Made by a program: the position numbers and the translations under genes
Notes under the pieces: generated by a model
What the model was told of the DNA's origin: nothing
Database searches by the model: none
The model's input: the letters and a program-made list of their open reading frames with translations, nothing else
NCBI RefSeq assembly: GCF_001648175.1
Contig: NZ_CP015243.1
Span: forward strand, 4,092,001 to 4,156,000
Source of the DNA: Halotalea alkalilenta
Lineage (GTDB): Bacteria > Pseudomonadota > Gammaproteobacteria > Pseudomonadales > Halomonadaceae
Direction: 5' to 3'
Length of the DNA stretch: 64,000 bases
Part shown: positions 34,123 through 42,755 of the stretch, piece by piece
Layout: the number at the start of each line of letters is the position of its first letter
How positions within the stretch are numbered: the stretch's first letter is position 1

Positions 34123-35415
34123 TCAGGAAAAGTCGGTCCGCATGACCGGTTTGCTGGTCGCGTTGGCATCGAAGGCACGCTGCGGCTTCATCGTGAAGGT
34201 GAGCAGCACCCCACAGGCGAGTACACCGATCGAGATCAGAAATGGCAGGCTCCAGTTGCCGGTCTGATCGATCAGATAGCCTGCCAGCACGGGACTGATG
34301 ATCGTCGCCGTCGCGGCGGTACCGTTCATGATCCCACTGGCGGTACCGGCGCGGTCGTTGGCGATATCCATCGGCACCGCCCACATCGGCCCCACGATCA
34401 TCTCGTTGAAGAACAGCGCCAGCCCGAGGAACACGAGCGAGTACATCGGCTCCTGGAACATCAGCACTGGAATCAGCGAAAGGCCGGTCAAGCCCATGCA
34501 CACGGCGACGAGATAGCTGCGTGCCAGCTTGAGATTGCCGGTGCGGCGCAGAATCTTGTCGCTGAGCACCCCACCGAGCAAGTCACCGAGCACCCCGGCG
34601 AAGAACACCCCCGAGGTATAGAGCACCGCGTCTTTGATGTTCAGCTGGTAGTTGTGCATGAAGTACATCGGGATCCAGCTCAGCATCAGCCAGAGAATCC
34701 AGTTGTAGCAGAAGTAGACGCTGGAGACCGGCAGCATCCGGCGGAACAGCCTCATCCAGGTCCCCGGCGCATCGGGCCCACGCGCCGGCTTGGGCGGCGG
34801 CAGGCTGTCGAGCTCCTGCTGGGTGATCCGCGGATGATCGGCCGGCTTCTCGGTATAGGTCGCATACCAAAGCACGATCCAGCCGAAGCTCAATCCGCCG
34901 AGCAGGTAGAAAGAGAAGCGCCAGTCGTAGGCGGTCATCAGCGCGGCAACGATCATCGGCGCCATCGCGTTGCCCAATCGCGCGGCGGAGTGGGTAATGC
35001 CCTGAGCAAAGCCGCGCTTGTCCTTCGCCACCCAAGCGGACATAGCAGAGGTCGCGGCGGGAAAGGTCGCGCCCTCGCCCAACCCCAGCAGCATCCGCGC
35101 CGCCACCAGGCTGAGGAAGCCACCCGCCAGACCGGTGAGCACCGTCGCCGTGGCCCAGATGAAGGCACAGACGATCAAGGTGCGCTTGGCACCAAAACGG
35201 TCGCTGACCCAGCCGCCGATGAACTGGAACACCAGATAGGGATAGGCGAAGGCCGAGAAGATGAACCCAAGCTGTGTGTTGGTCAGTCCCAGCTCGGCAC
35301 TGAACTGCCCGGCCGCGGTACTGACGTTGACGCGATCCACGTAAGTGATGAAGTACATCAGGCACAGCATCACTAGCACCATGCTGGTGGCTTTGACTTT
35401 GAACAACCTATTCAT
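34123..35415 (-). CDS. MFS transporter, anion:cation symporter (ACS) family
   Basis: 430 residues from ATG 35415; GAGGA lies 7-11 bases upstream, so I reject a longer frame starting at 35457. About 12 helices. The loop between helices 2 and 3 is GGWVSDRFGAKRTL, the MFS signature, and YFITYVDRVNVSTAA in helix 1 is typical of ACS carriers of hexuronates, glucarate, galactonate or other organic anions. The CoA-transferase gene downstream of it in map order is transcribed the same way and ends 267 bp before this start. It may bring in the acid that is then activated with CoA. Confidence 0.88.
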   Translation of the reverse strand: MNRLFKVKATSMVLVMLCLMYFITYVDRVNVSTAAGQFSAELGLTNTQLGFIFSAFAYPYLVFQFIGGWVSDRFGAKRTLIVCAFIWATATVLTGLAGGFLSLVAARMLLGLGEGATFPAATSAMSAWVAKDKRGFAQGITHSAARLGNAMAPMIVAALMTAYDWRFSFYLLGGLSFGWIVLWYATYTEKPADHPRITQQELDSLPPPKPARGPDAPGTWMRLFRRMLPVSSVYFCYNWILWLMLSWIPMYFMHNYQLNIKDAVLYTSGVFFAGVLGDLLGGVLSDKILRRTGNLKLARSYLVAVCMGLTGLSLIPVLMFQEPMYSLVFLGLALFFNEMIVGPMWAVPMDIANDRAGTASGIMNGTAATATIISPVLAGYLIDQTGNWSLPFLISIGVLACGVLLTFTMKPQRAFDANATSKPVMRTDFS

Positions 35416-35647
35416 TGTTGCTGTCCTCGATCGTTTCGACCGTCCCCGCAGTGGCACGCGATGCAGTCATGGGGCAATTCCCGATGACGCTCGCGGTCCA
35501 CCGAGGCGCGACGAATGAGTGCCGATTCGCCCTCTCGGGCGCGGTTGCGTCATGGATACTTCTCGATCCGGGGTCGCTTTCCGGTTCTCACGGCTCATGC
35601 AAGGCCGAGCCGCTCGGCGACGGCGGAGCGAAAGCGGCGTTGGAAAG

Positions 35648-35662
35648 CGCCCCGGAGGGGCG
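35648..35662 (-). terminator. Short hairpin after the CoA-transferase gene
   Basis: CGCCCC and GGGGCG form a 6-bp stem with a 3-base loop, 20 bp past the CoA-transferase stop on the minus strand, with CTTTCC following. Plausible weak terminator before the MFS gene. Confidence 0.4.
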
Positions 35663-35682
35663 AAGTGGATGCGAAGCTTGGT

Positions 35683-36870
35683 CTAGACGGTGAGTCCTGC
35701 GCCCTTGAGCGCATCGTTGTCGTCGTTGGGAAGCCCGAGCTCGGCCAGCACCTCTTCGGTATGCTGGCCAAACAGGGGCGCGGGTCGTCGTACCTGTGCC
35801 GGCGTGGCTGAGAACTTGGCGGGGAAACCGAGCATCGACAGCTCGCCAAGCCGAGGATGGTCGACCTTGATCACCATCTCCCGCTCGCGGTAGTGCGGGT
35901 CTTCGAGCGCCTGGGAGAAGTCGTTGATCGGGCCGGCCGGCACGCCCGCCCGGTCGCAGCGCTCGAGCCACTGGGAGACGTCGCGGCTGGCGAATATCTC
36001 TTCGAGCTCGCGCTCCAGCGTCTCGACGTTGGCGCCGCGATCGCTGTTGGTGAGAAAGCGCGGATCGGCGATGAGTTCGGGCTGCTCGAGCACCTCTTCA
36101 CAGAGCCGCTCCCAGGTGCGCTGATTGGCGCAACCGAGCATCAGATAGCCATCCCGCGCCTTGAGCGCCTGGTAAGGCGCGGAGACCCGATGGCGCCATC
36201 CGGTCGGCCCGGGCACCCGTCCCTCGGCGAAATAGGCCGCCGCCTCCCAGGTGAACCACGGCAATCCACATTCGGCGATCGCCACGTCGACCTGCTGTCC
36301 CTCGCCGGTGTTGAGCTTGTGCACGTAGGCGGCGAGGATCGAATAGACCGCAGTGATCCCGGCCCCGATGTCGTAGACCGCGATGCCGGTCTTGAGCGGG
36401 CGCCCACCGGGCTCGCCGGTCATCGACATCAGCCCGGTCATGCCCTGGGCGACCAGATCGAAGCCGCCCTTGCCTCGATAGGGACCGGTCTGGCCATAGC
36501 CGGAGATCGAGCAATAGATGATCCCCGGGTTGATCTTCTTCAGCGTGGCGTAGTCGATCTTGAGCCGGCCGGTCACCCCGGGGCGGTAGTTCTCGACCAC
36601 CACGTCGGCCTCGCGAGCGAGCTGGTAGAACGCCTCGAGCGCCTGCGGGTCCTTAAGATCCAGCGCCACGCTTCGCTTGTTGCGGTTGATCTGCGCGAAA
36701 CAGGTGGACTCACCATTGACGTAGGGCCCCATCTGGCGGCTGTCGTCGCCACCGTTGGCCTTCTCGATCTTGATCACCTCCGCACCCATGTCGCCCAGCA
36801 CCATGGTGCAGTAGGGGCCGGCCATGATCTGCGAGACGTCGAGTACCTTCATTCCTTCGAGTGGCAGCAT
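35683..36870 (-). CDS. Class III CoA-transferase (CaiB/BaiF family)
   Basis: 395 residues from ATG 36870, which has GAGGAG six bases upstream. The N-terminus LEGMKVLDVSQIMAGPYCTM and the segment KSVALDLK-like (KRSVALDLKDPQ) are family hallmarks. The catalytic Asp is in AVYDIGAG, at about residue 167. Such enzymes move CoA from succinyl-CoA, formyl-CoA or another acyl-CoA onto an organic acid. The crotonase gene is 17 bp upstream on the same transcript. Formyl-CoA:oxalate transferase is a possible reading, but there is no oxalyl-CoA decarboxylase here; the substrate is open. Confidence 0.9.
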   Translation of the reverse strand: MLPLEGMKVLDVSQIMAGPYCTMVLGDMGAEVIKIEKANGGDDSRQMGPYVNGESTCFAQINRNKRSVALDLKDPQALEAFYQLAREADVVVENYRPGVTGRLKIDYATLKKINPGIIYCSISGYGQTGPYRGKGGFDLVAQGMTGLMSMTGEPGGRPLKTGIAVYDIGAGITAVYSILAAYVHKLNTGEGQQVDVAIAECGLPWFTWEAAAYFAEGRVPGPTGWRHRVSAPYQALKARDGYLMLGCANQRTWERLCEEVLEQPELIADPRFLTNSDRGANVETLERELEEIFASRDVSQWLERCDRAGVPAGPINDFSQALEDPHYREREMVIKVDHPRLGELSMLGFPAKFSATPAQVRRPAPLFGQHTEEVLAELGLPNDDNDALKGAGLTV

Positions 36871-36887
36871 TTTGATCTCCTCGGCGC

Positions 36888-37682
36888 TCAGCGACCGCGC
36901 CATTGGTAGGGACGTTTTTCGACAAAGGCCGATACGGCGGCGGCGAAGTCTTCGCTGCCGTAGCACGCCTCGATCAGGTCGTCGCCGGCCTCGTGGCCGG
37001 GGCGGCGTGCGTCGAGCACCCGCTGGATCGCCAGCTTGCTGGCGCGCAGGGTCAGCGGCGCGTGGCGGCGCAGGCGCTCGATCCGCGCCGCCAGCGCAGC
37101 GTCGATCTCGTCGGACTCGAAGCGCTCGTTGATCACCCCGCAGGCCAGTGCCTCCTCGACATCGAGCAGCCGGGCCATCATCAGCACCTCCTTGCTGCGT
37201 GCCACGCCAAGCGCCTCGACCAGGCGAGCGACGTTGGTCACCGACAGGCAGTTGCCGAGGGTACGGGCGATCGGCACGCCGAACTTGAGCGCCGGATCGG
37301 CGTAGCGGAAGTCGCACGCCAGCGCGATTGCGGCACCTCCGCCGACGCAGAATCCCTCGAGCATGGCGATGGTCGGCTGTTCGATTCGCTCGACGGCCCC
37401 GACCACCGCATCGATCCGGCGCTCATAGGCGACGCCCGCGGCACCATCCTCGAAAGCTTCGAACTGGGCGATATCGGTGCCGGCGACGAAGGCAGCACCT
37501 CCCACGCCGCGCAGCACCACGACTTCCACCGCCGCATTGCGCCCGCAGTCGGCGCAGATCTCCTCGAGCTGGGCATACATCTCCCACGTCATCGCATTGC
37601 GCGCCTCGGGGCGGTCGAACTCGACCCAGGCCACCCCCTCCTCGTGCCGCACCCTGACGCTTCCCGACCGGTTCGATTGCAT
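36888..37682 (-). CDS. Enoyl-CoA hydratase/isomerase (crotonase) family protein
   Basis: 264 residues from ATG 37682, which has an excellent GGAGGAGGAG site upstream; an in-frame GTG-type start at 37715 has none. The crotonase oxyanion pattern is FVAGTDIAQF and CVGGGAAIALACDFRYA. Acidic catalytic residues in the usual enoyl-hydratase places are not both obvious, so it could be a hydratase, isomerase or hydrolase. It pairs with the CoA-transferase gene 17 bp on. The two resemble the CaiB/CaiD pair of carnitine metabolism in domain types only. Confidence 0.88.
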   Translation of the reverse strand: MQSNRSGSVRVRHEEGVAWVEFDRPEARNAMTWEMYAQLEEICADCGRNAAVEVVVLRGVGGAAFVAGTDIAQFEAFEDGAAGVAYERRIDAVVGAVERIEQPTIAMLEGFCVGGGAAIALACDFRYADPALKFGVPIARTLGNCLSVTNVARLVEALGVARSKEVLMMARLLDVEEALACGVINERFESDEIDAALAARIERLRRHAPLTLRASKLAIQRVLDARRPGHEAGDDLIEACYGSEDFAAAVSAFVEKRPYQWRGR

Positions 37683-37947
37683 GGTCACTCCTCCTCCTGG
37701 TCGGCCAGCCGTCATCAGCTTGCCTTCAACACCCAGAGGATAATGAATTCAAAATTCAAAACGCGATCTAGACGATAGTTTGGGGGTAACGTCGACGAAA
37801 ATAAGATCAACTACGAATCAACCAGTTGGATGACACCTCATACTTAATGCGTAATCCGAATGTCTGTGCAGCCAGACCCTCGCGCACTAGGATGGAAGGA
37901 GCCCATGCGAGCAACGGGCACCCAATGGCAACGAGAAGGAGAACGCA
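37683..37947. promoter_or_regulatory. Divergent promoter region, crotonase / carbonic-anhydrase-like genes
   Basis: 265 bp, notably AT-rich in 37735-37870. It holds GAATT-CAA-AATTC (37745-37757), a small inverted repeat. Both transcripts start here, so this is the likely target of the GntR regulator encoded just downstream. No clear FCD-type operator was found. Confidence 0.4.
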
Positions 37948-38475
37948 GTGGCTGGGTCGATCTATGAAATGGGTGACGAGCGGCCTCGTCTGGCGACCAA
38001 CAGTTTCATCGCCGATGGGGCAAAACTGATTGGCGCAGTGACCATGGGTCCCGAGAGCAGCGCCTGGTTCAACGCGGTGCTGCGCGCGGACGCCGAACCC
38101 ATCGCCATCGGTGCGCGCTCCAACGTGCAGGACAACTGTGTGATCCATGTCGACCCAGGCTTTCCGGTCACGCTTGGCGAGGACGTCACCATCGGCCATC
38201 TAGCGATGATCCACGGCTGCACCATCGGCAACCGCTGCATCATCGGCATGCATGCCACGCTGCTCAACGGCGCGGTGATCGGCGACGATTGCATCGTCGG
38301 TGCAGGCGCCGTGGTCACCGGCGGCAAGCACTTCGAACCCGGCGGGCTGATCCTTGGTGCTCCAGCGCGCCGGATCAGGGCGTTGAGCGAGGAGGAGCTC
38401 GCCGGCATCCGCCTCAACGCCGCCGCCTACGTCGAACGCGCGGCGAAATACCTGTCGGAACTCAGACGTGTCTGA
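37948..38475 (+). CDS. Gamma-carbonic anhydrase-family hexapeptide protein (CaiE/PaaY-like)
   Basis: 175 residues, left-handed beta-helix of hexapeptide repeats (IGAR, IGHL, IGNR, IGMH, IGDD, VGAG). The three zinc His candidates are in CVIHVD, TIGHLAMIHGC. It starts with GTG at 37948 with AGAAGGAG upstream. The family includes gamma-carbonic anhydrases, PaaY (a thioesterase) and CaiE. Being next to CoA-transferase and crotonase genes makes a CoA-thioester salvage role, as for PaaY and CaiE, worth considering. It overlaps the GntR gene by 8 bp, so they are co-translated. Confidence 0.88.
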   Translation: MAGSIYEMGDERPRLATNSFIADGAKLIGAVTMGPESSAWFNAVLRADAEPIAIGARSNVQDNCVIHVDPGFPVTLGEDVTIGHLAMIHGCTIGNRCIIGMHATLLNGAVIGDDCIVGAGAVVTGGKHFEPGGLILGAPARRIRALSEEELAGIRLNAAAYVERAAKYLSELRRV

Positions 38476-39145
38476 GCCGCAGCCTGCCAGTGACGAGATC
38501 GCGAAAACGCTGCGTATTCGTGCAACCAGCCTGCATGCCCAGGTATCGGAACGGCTGCGGGTGATGATCGGAAGCGGCGAATTGGCTGCGGGAGAGAAGA
38601 TCCAGGAGCGAGCGCTATGCGAACTGCTCGGTGTTTCTCGCACGCCGCTGCGCGAGGCGCTGAAGGCACTGGCCAATGAAGGGTTGATCGAGCTTTTGCC
38701 CAATCGTGGCTCCCGAGTCGCGGTGTTCACCCGCCAGCAGCTGCAAGAGGCCTTTGCGGTGATGGCCGCGCTGGAAGGGCTGGCGGGAGAAGAAGCCTGC
38801 GAGAGCGCTGATGAGACGGAGATCGTCGAAATCGAGGCGCTGCATCAGGAGCTGCTCGAGTACTACCGCGAGGGCAACGCAGGTGACTACTTCGCGATCA
38901 ACCGTGCGATCCATGAGCGGATCGTGCTCGTTTCTCACAACGAAACGCTGATCGAAGTCTACCGAGGTCTCAACCACCGGGTACGGGCGATGCGCTTCGC
39001 GATGCGAATGGATCCGCAGCAGTGGCGCGAAGCGATCGAGGAGCACGAATCCATCCTGCGCCATCTCAAACGACGCGACGGTCGCGAACTCGGCGCCCTG
39101 CTGCGCTACCACTTGAGGAACAAGCTACGTGATGCACCCGCTTGA
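38468..39145 (+). CDS. GntR-family transcriptional regulator (FCD domain)
   Basis: 225 residues. The GntR winged helix (VSERLRVMIGSGELAAGEKI, then LCELLGVSRTPLREALKALANEGLI) covers residues 25-85. A helical FCD ligand-binding domain takes the rest, with His in IHERIVLVSHNETL and a later His (EEHESILRHLK) for metal or acid binding. Such regulators respond to organic acids and usually repress nearby catabolic genes. GTG start, overlapping the hexapeptide gene by 8 bp. The glycerate kinase gene follows after 42 bp. Confidence 0.88.
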   Translation: MSEPQPASDEIAKTLRIRATSLHAQVSERLRVMIGSGELAAGEKIQERALCELLGVSRTPLREALKALANEGLIELLPNRGSRVAVFTRQQLQEAFAVMAALEGLAGEEACESADETEIVEIEALHQELLEYYREGNAGDYFAINRAIHERIVLVSHNETLIEVYRGLNHRVRAMRFAMRMDPQQWREAIEEHESILRHLKRRDGRELGALLRYHLRNKLRDAPA

Positions 39146-39187
39146 GCACTCGATCGACCACCTTTCAACCACCGGAGATGCCCCGCC

Positions 39188-40330
39188 ATGCGCATCGTGA
39201 TCGCCCCCGACAGTTTCAAGGATGCGCTTTCGGCGCAGCAGGCCGCCAAAGCGATCGGCACAGGCGCACGCGCCGCCTGCGCAGACGCAGAGCTGGTCGA
39301 GTGCCCGCTGGGAGATGGCGGCGAAGGCACGCTCGATGCGGTGCTCGCAGCCTCCGGCGCAGTGGAGCGCCGGGCATCGGTGCATGATCCTCTCGGACGC
39401 CCGATCGAGGCGCGTTGGGGGCTGATCGAGCGCGACGGCGAACGCAGTGCGATCGTCGAGCTCGCTGAAGCCAGCGGCCTGCAACGGCTGCTCCCGGCCG
39501 AGCGCGATGCGCGGGTGACCTCCACCTATGGTCTCGGCGAGCTGCTCATCGCCGCGCTCGACGAAGGCGTCGAGCACCTGGTACTGACCCTCGGCGGCAG
39601 TGCGACCAACGACGGCGGCAGCGGGATGCTCGCGGCCCTCGGCGCGCGCTTTCTCGACGCCCACGGCGAGCCGCTGCCGCCGGGCGGTGCGGCGCTGGCG
39701 AAGCTGGCACGGATCGAGCTCGACGGGCTCGACCCTCGCCTTGCCCGGGTACGCTTCGAAGCCGCGGTGGACGTCGACAACCCGCTTTGTGGCGAACGCG
39801 GCGCCAGCGCGGTATTCGGCCCGCAGAAGGGCGCCGACCCAGCGACGGTGGCCGAGCTCGATGCGGCCCTGATGAAGCTCGCCGAGGTCGCCGCCGACAC
39901 CATCGGCGAGGACCACCGCGAACTGCCTGGCGCCGGGGCGGCGGGAGGCATGGGCTTCGCCGCCCGCGTCTTCCTCCAGGCGCAGCTGCGCCCGGGCATC
40001 GAACTGGTGATCGAGCAGCTCGGCTTCGAGGCGCTGCTCGAGGGGGCGGATTTGCTCTTCGTCGGCGAAGGCGGGCTCGACGCCCAGAGCCTCGGCGGCA
40101 AGACACCGATCGGCGCAGCGCGGGTCGCCAAGCGCCTCGGCATTCCCTGCATCGCCCTGGTCGGCAAGCTCGGCCCAGGTTGGCAAGGCGCGCACCAGCA
40201 AGGGGTCACCGCCGCCTTCGCCCTCGCCGACGGCCCAATGAGCCTCGAACAGGCACTGCCGCGCACCTTCGAAGCGCTGGCCGCACGTACGGAGGAAGTG
40301 GTGCGGCTATGGCAGGCGGCTCGGGGCTGA
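39188..40330 (+). CDS. Glycerate kinase
   Basis: 380 residues. The family opening RIVIAPDSFKDALSAQQAAKA, the GGSATNDGGSGMLAALGARF motif, and the GAGAAGGMGFA loop match GarK/GlxK-type glycerate kinases, which phosphorylate D-glycerate to 2- or 3-phosphoglycerate with ATP. It is the last gene of the plus-strand hexapeptide-GntR-kinase group and points to use of sugar acids, glyoxylate or similar. Its stop (TGA) directly abuts the stop of the convergent serine hydrolase gene (TGATCA), with no spacer or terminator. Confidence 0.93.
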   Translation: MRIVIAPDSFKDALSAQQAAKAIGTGARAACADAELVECPLGDGGEGTLDAVLAASGAVERRASVHDPLGRPIEARWGLIERDGERSAIVELAEASGLQRLLPAERDARVTSTYGLGELLIAALDEGVEHLVLTLGGSATNDGGSGMLAALGARFLDAHGEPLPPGGAALAKLARIELDGLDPRLARVRFEAAVDVDNPLCGERGASAVFGPQKGADPATVAELDAALMKLAEVAADTIGEDHRELPGAGAAGGMGFAARVFLQAQLRPGIELVIEQLGFEALLEGADLLFVGEGGLDAQSLGGKTPIGAARVAKRLGIPCIALVGKLGPGWQGAHQQGVTAAFALADGPMSLEQALPRTFEALAARTEEVVRLWQAARG

Positions 40331-41422
40331 TCAGCTCTGCCGCTCGGGTGCGACCAGGATCTCTTCGATCGATGCGCCGACCTGTTCGAGCAACGTCTCG
40401 CTAGGGCTCGCCTCGTCCATGTCCTGAGTGCAGGCGATCACTACGATCGCGCGCTCGGGATCGGATGGGTCGATGACCCCTGCGTGGCAGGCGCGCTCAC
40501 GCTGGGTTCCGGTCTTGTGGATGAATTCAGTGGTCTCGTCGAGGCCACCCTCCAGCCGATAGGCCTCATAACGGTCGATCTTCATCAGCCGATACAGCAG
40601 CGCCCTATGCTCGGAATTCAGCAGTTCGCCCTCCACCAGGCCTTCGAAAAGACGTGCGACATCGGCCAGCGCGGCGCTGTTGTCCCCTTGAGCGTAGTAA
40701 TCGGCATAGGCCGCATCGATGTCGTCCAGCTCGAGCTCGGCGCGCTCGACCCCCAGGGCGCGGGCCACGGCGTCGACCCGCCGCGGGCCGATCGCAGCGG
40801 CGGCGATCTCGGCGAGCTGCTGGCGATCGAGCCCGGCCGCGTCGGGATGCAGGCGCCGATAGACCTGGTAGCGAACCTCGGCGAGCGTAGTGATCGGGCC
40901 GAATCCCGGAGCCCCGATGCCAAGCCGATCGCCGATCGTCGAGAGACGCTGATTGAGTCGCTCGACACCGATGCGACTGATCAGCATGTCGGCGGCGGTA
41001 TTGTCGCTGTGGGTCACCATCCGCTCGAGCAGATCGCCGACATCGTAGCGCCCGCCGGTCTGCTGCCAGATCAGTTCGCCGGCGCCATCCACCCGCACGT
41101 CGTCTTGCAGTACCAGCGCTTCGTCGAGGGTGATCTCCCCCTCCTCGACCAGCTCGAGCAGAACGATCGCCACCGGCACCTTGACCGTGGAAGCGAGATA
41201 CCAGCGCTGCTCGGCACCGATCGACACCGCCTCCTCCTCGCGCACCCGTTTGACGTAAACCCCCAGCTCACCGGGCGCCTCGCCCGCCAGCACACGCAGC
41301 CGCTGGTCGAGAAGCGCCTGCCAGCGATCGGGATCCTCCTGCTCGGCGCAGGCGCTGGTGACAAGCAGCCAAGGCAGCAGTAGATACCACCAAAAACGTT
41401 GCAGCGGACGGTTCGCGTACAT
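40331..41422 (-). CDS. Serine beta-lactamase-fold hydrolase (class A-like), copy 1
   Basis: 363 residues from ATG 41422. The N-terminal hydrophobic leader ends near TSAC (Cys25), so it is exported, perhaps as a lipoprotein although the lipobox is not standard. Ser78-Thr-Val-Lys81 (SxxK), SDN at 139-141 and KTG at 303-305 are all present. The ExxLN motif after SDN, which class A enzymes need for hydrolysis, is not visible; SDN and KTG lie 164 residues apart against about 104 in TEM-type enzymes, showing an insertion. This makes it unlikely to be a classical beta-lactamase; a peptidoglycan-related role is plausible. Paralogue of the next gene. Confidence 0.82.
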   Translation of the reverse strand: MYANRPLQRFWWYLLLPWLLVTSACAEQEDPDRWQALLDQRLRVLAGEAPGELGVYVKRVREEEAVSIGAEQRWYLASTVKVPVAIVLLELVEEGEITLDEALVLQDDVRVDGAGELIWQQTGGRYDVGDLLERMVTHSDNTAADMLISRIGVERLNQRLSTIGDRLGIGAPGFGPITTLAEVRYQVYRRLHPDAAGLDRQQLAEIAAAAIGPRRVDAVARALGVERAELELDDIDAAYADYYAQGDNSAALADVARLFEGLVEGELLNSEHRALLYRLMKIDRYEAYRLEGGLDETTEFIHKTGTQRERACHAGVIDPSDPERAIVVIACTQDMDEASPSETLLEQVGASIEEILVAPERQS

Positions 41423-41519
41423 TGGGCATCCTTGATCTCGATTTAGCGCAAGACAGGGTCTCGCCGGGCAAGCAAGTGGGGCGGTACTGGTCACTCACCT
41501 TTCGCTGCGCCGCCCTGGC

Positions 41520-42635
41520 TCAGTCGAAGGCCCCTGCGCGCCAGGCCGCGGCGCCGAGCTCACGCATCGCACGCTCGGCATCGGCAAGCGAAAGCGAGCC
41601 TCGGGTACAGGCCACCACCACCAGCCGGCGCGTGCTTTCACCCACCGTGCGACTCGCGATGCCGCCATCGCAGAAGCGCCCGCGCTGGGTGCCGGTCTTG
41701 TGGGCGAACCCGACCGAATCGGGCCAGCCGGCCTTGAGCCGATGCTCGCCGGTGACCACCCTCGACATCACCCCGAGCAAATGCACGGTCGATGGGGTCG
41801 ACAAAGCCTCGAGGCGCTGCAGTCGTTCGAGCAGCAGCGCATGGGCATCGAGCCGGCCTGAATTCGCCCCGGTAGCGTAATAGGCTTCGAATGCGCTGGA
41901 GAGGTCGTTCACCGCGAAGCTGTCGCGCGCGACACCGATCCGCTCGGCGATCCGCGCCAGCCGCGCGGGTTCATCCTGCTCACGGCGAATCTCGATGAAG
42001 TCGCGCCCCGAAAGAGACGAGGCCCTGGGATGGAACTCTGCGTAGGCACGTCGGCGGACGTCGGCGAGCGTGGTGATCTCGCCAAAGCCGTGCGCTACCA
42101 GCTCGGCGCGGCGTGCGTTGACCCGCTCGATGCCGATCCGGCGGATCAGCATGTCGGTCGCGGTATTGTCGCTGCGGATGATCATCTGCTCGAGCAGCCA
42201 ACCCAGCCTGAGCCGGGTACCGGGACCATGCCAGTTGGTCTCGCCGGCGCCATCGACATAGTCCGAGGCGTTGAGCGTCATGCGCTCATCGAGGCTGGCC
42301 TCGCCACGGTCGACCATGTCGAGCAGCGCCAATGCCACCGGCAGCTTGACCATCGAAGCCAGGTACCACTGCTCTTGCGCGCGCAGCGAAAAGTACTCGC
42401 CGCTGTCCAGATCACGCAGATAGAACCCGAGCTCGCCTGGGAACTCCTCATCGATCTGGGCGACCAGCGGAGCCAATCGCTCTGGCCAGCCCTGGCCCAG
42501 GCTCCTTCCGGCCTCGCCCGCTGAATCAGCGCAGGCGAAGGAGGCGCCGGCGAGCCAAAGCGGCAGTGCGAGCAGGATCTTGAGTACCTTCGAGGGGGTG
42601 AGGGAAACCAGCGCTGATGCAACGGCGATAGGCAT
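41520..42635 (-). CDS. Serine beta-lactamase-fold hydrolase (class A-like), copy 2
   Basis: 371 residues. A signal peptide is predicted to end near ASFACA (about residue 36). Ser94-Met-Val-Lys97, SDN at 155-157 and KTG at 313-315 are aligned with those of copy 1, and the stretch ITTLADVR...HP between SDN and KTG is shared, again with no ExxLN motif and with 158 residues between the two. The distances show a family-specific insertion. The two genes are 97 bp apart, same direction, and look like an old tandem duplication. I could not tell whether either hydrolyses beta-lactams. Confidence 0.82.
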   Translation of the reverse strand: MPIAVASALVSLTPSKVLKILLALPLWLAGASFACADSAGEAGRSLGQGWPERLAPLVAQIDEEFPGELGFYLRDLDSGEYFSLRAQEQWYLASMVKLPVALALLDMVDRGEASLDERMTLNASDYVDGAGETNWHGPGTRLRLGWLLEQMIIRSDNTATDMLIRRIGIERVNARRAELVAHGFGEITTLADVRRRAYAEFHPRASSLSGRDFIEIRREQDEPARLARIAERIGVARDSFAVNDLSSAFEAYYATGANSGRLDAHALLLERLQRLEALSTPSTVHLLGVMSRVVTGEHRLKAGWPDSVGFAHKTGTQRGRFCDGGIASRTVGESTRRLVVVACTRGSLSLADAERAMRELGAAAWRAGAFD

Positions 42636-42755
42636 GGCGAACCTTGTTGGACGAGGCCGGCGCGATCACACCGGAACACGACTTCCAGCCTAGTCGGTCA
42701 GGCCGGGGAGCTGGGCCGCCATGCGGATACTTTCAAGATCAGTTCAGCCCCCTGC

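Noticed and set aside
35683-36870. Formyl-CoA:oxalate CoA-transferase (Frc)
   Set aside because: Same family, but no oxalyl-CoA decarboxylase or other oxalate gene is in the cluster.
40331-42635. Calling the two serine hydrolases class A beta-lactamases
   Set aside because: No ExxLN motif is visible and the SDN-KTG spacing is too long, so the resistance label would be unsupported.
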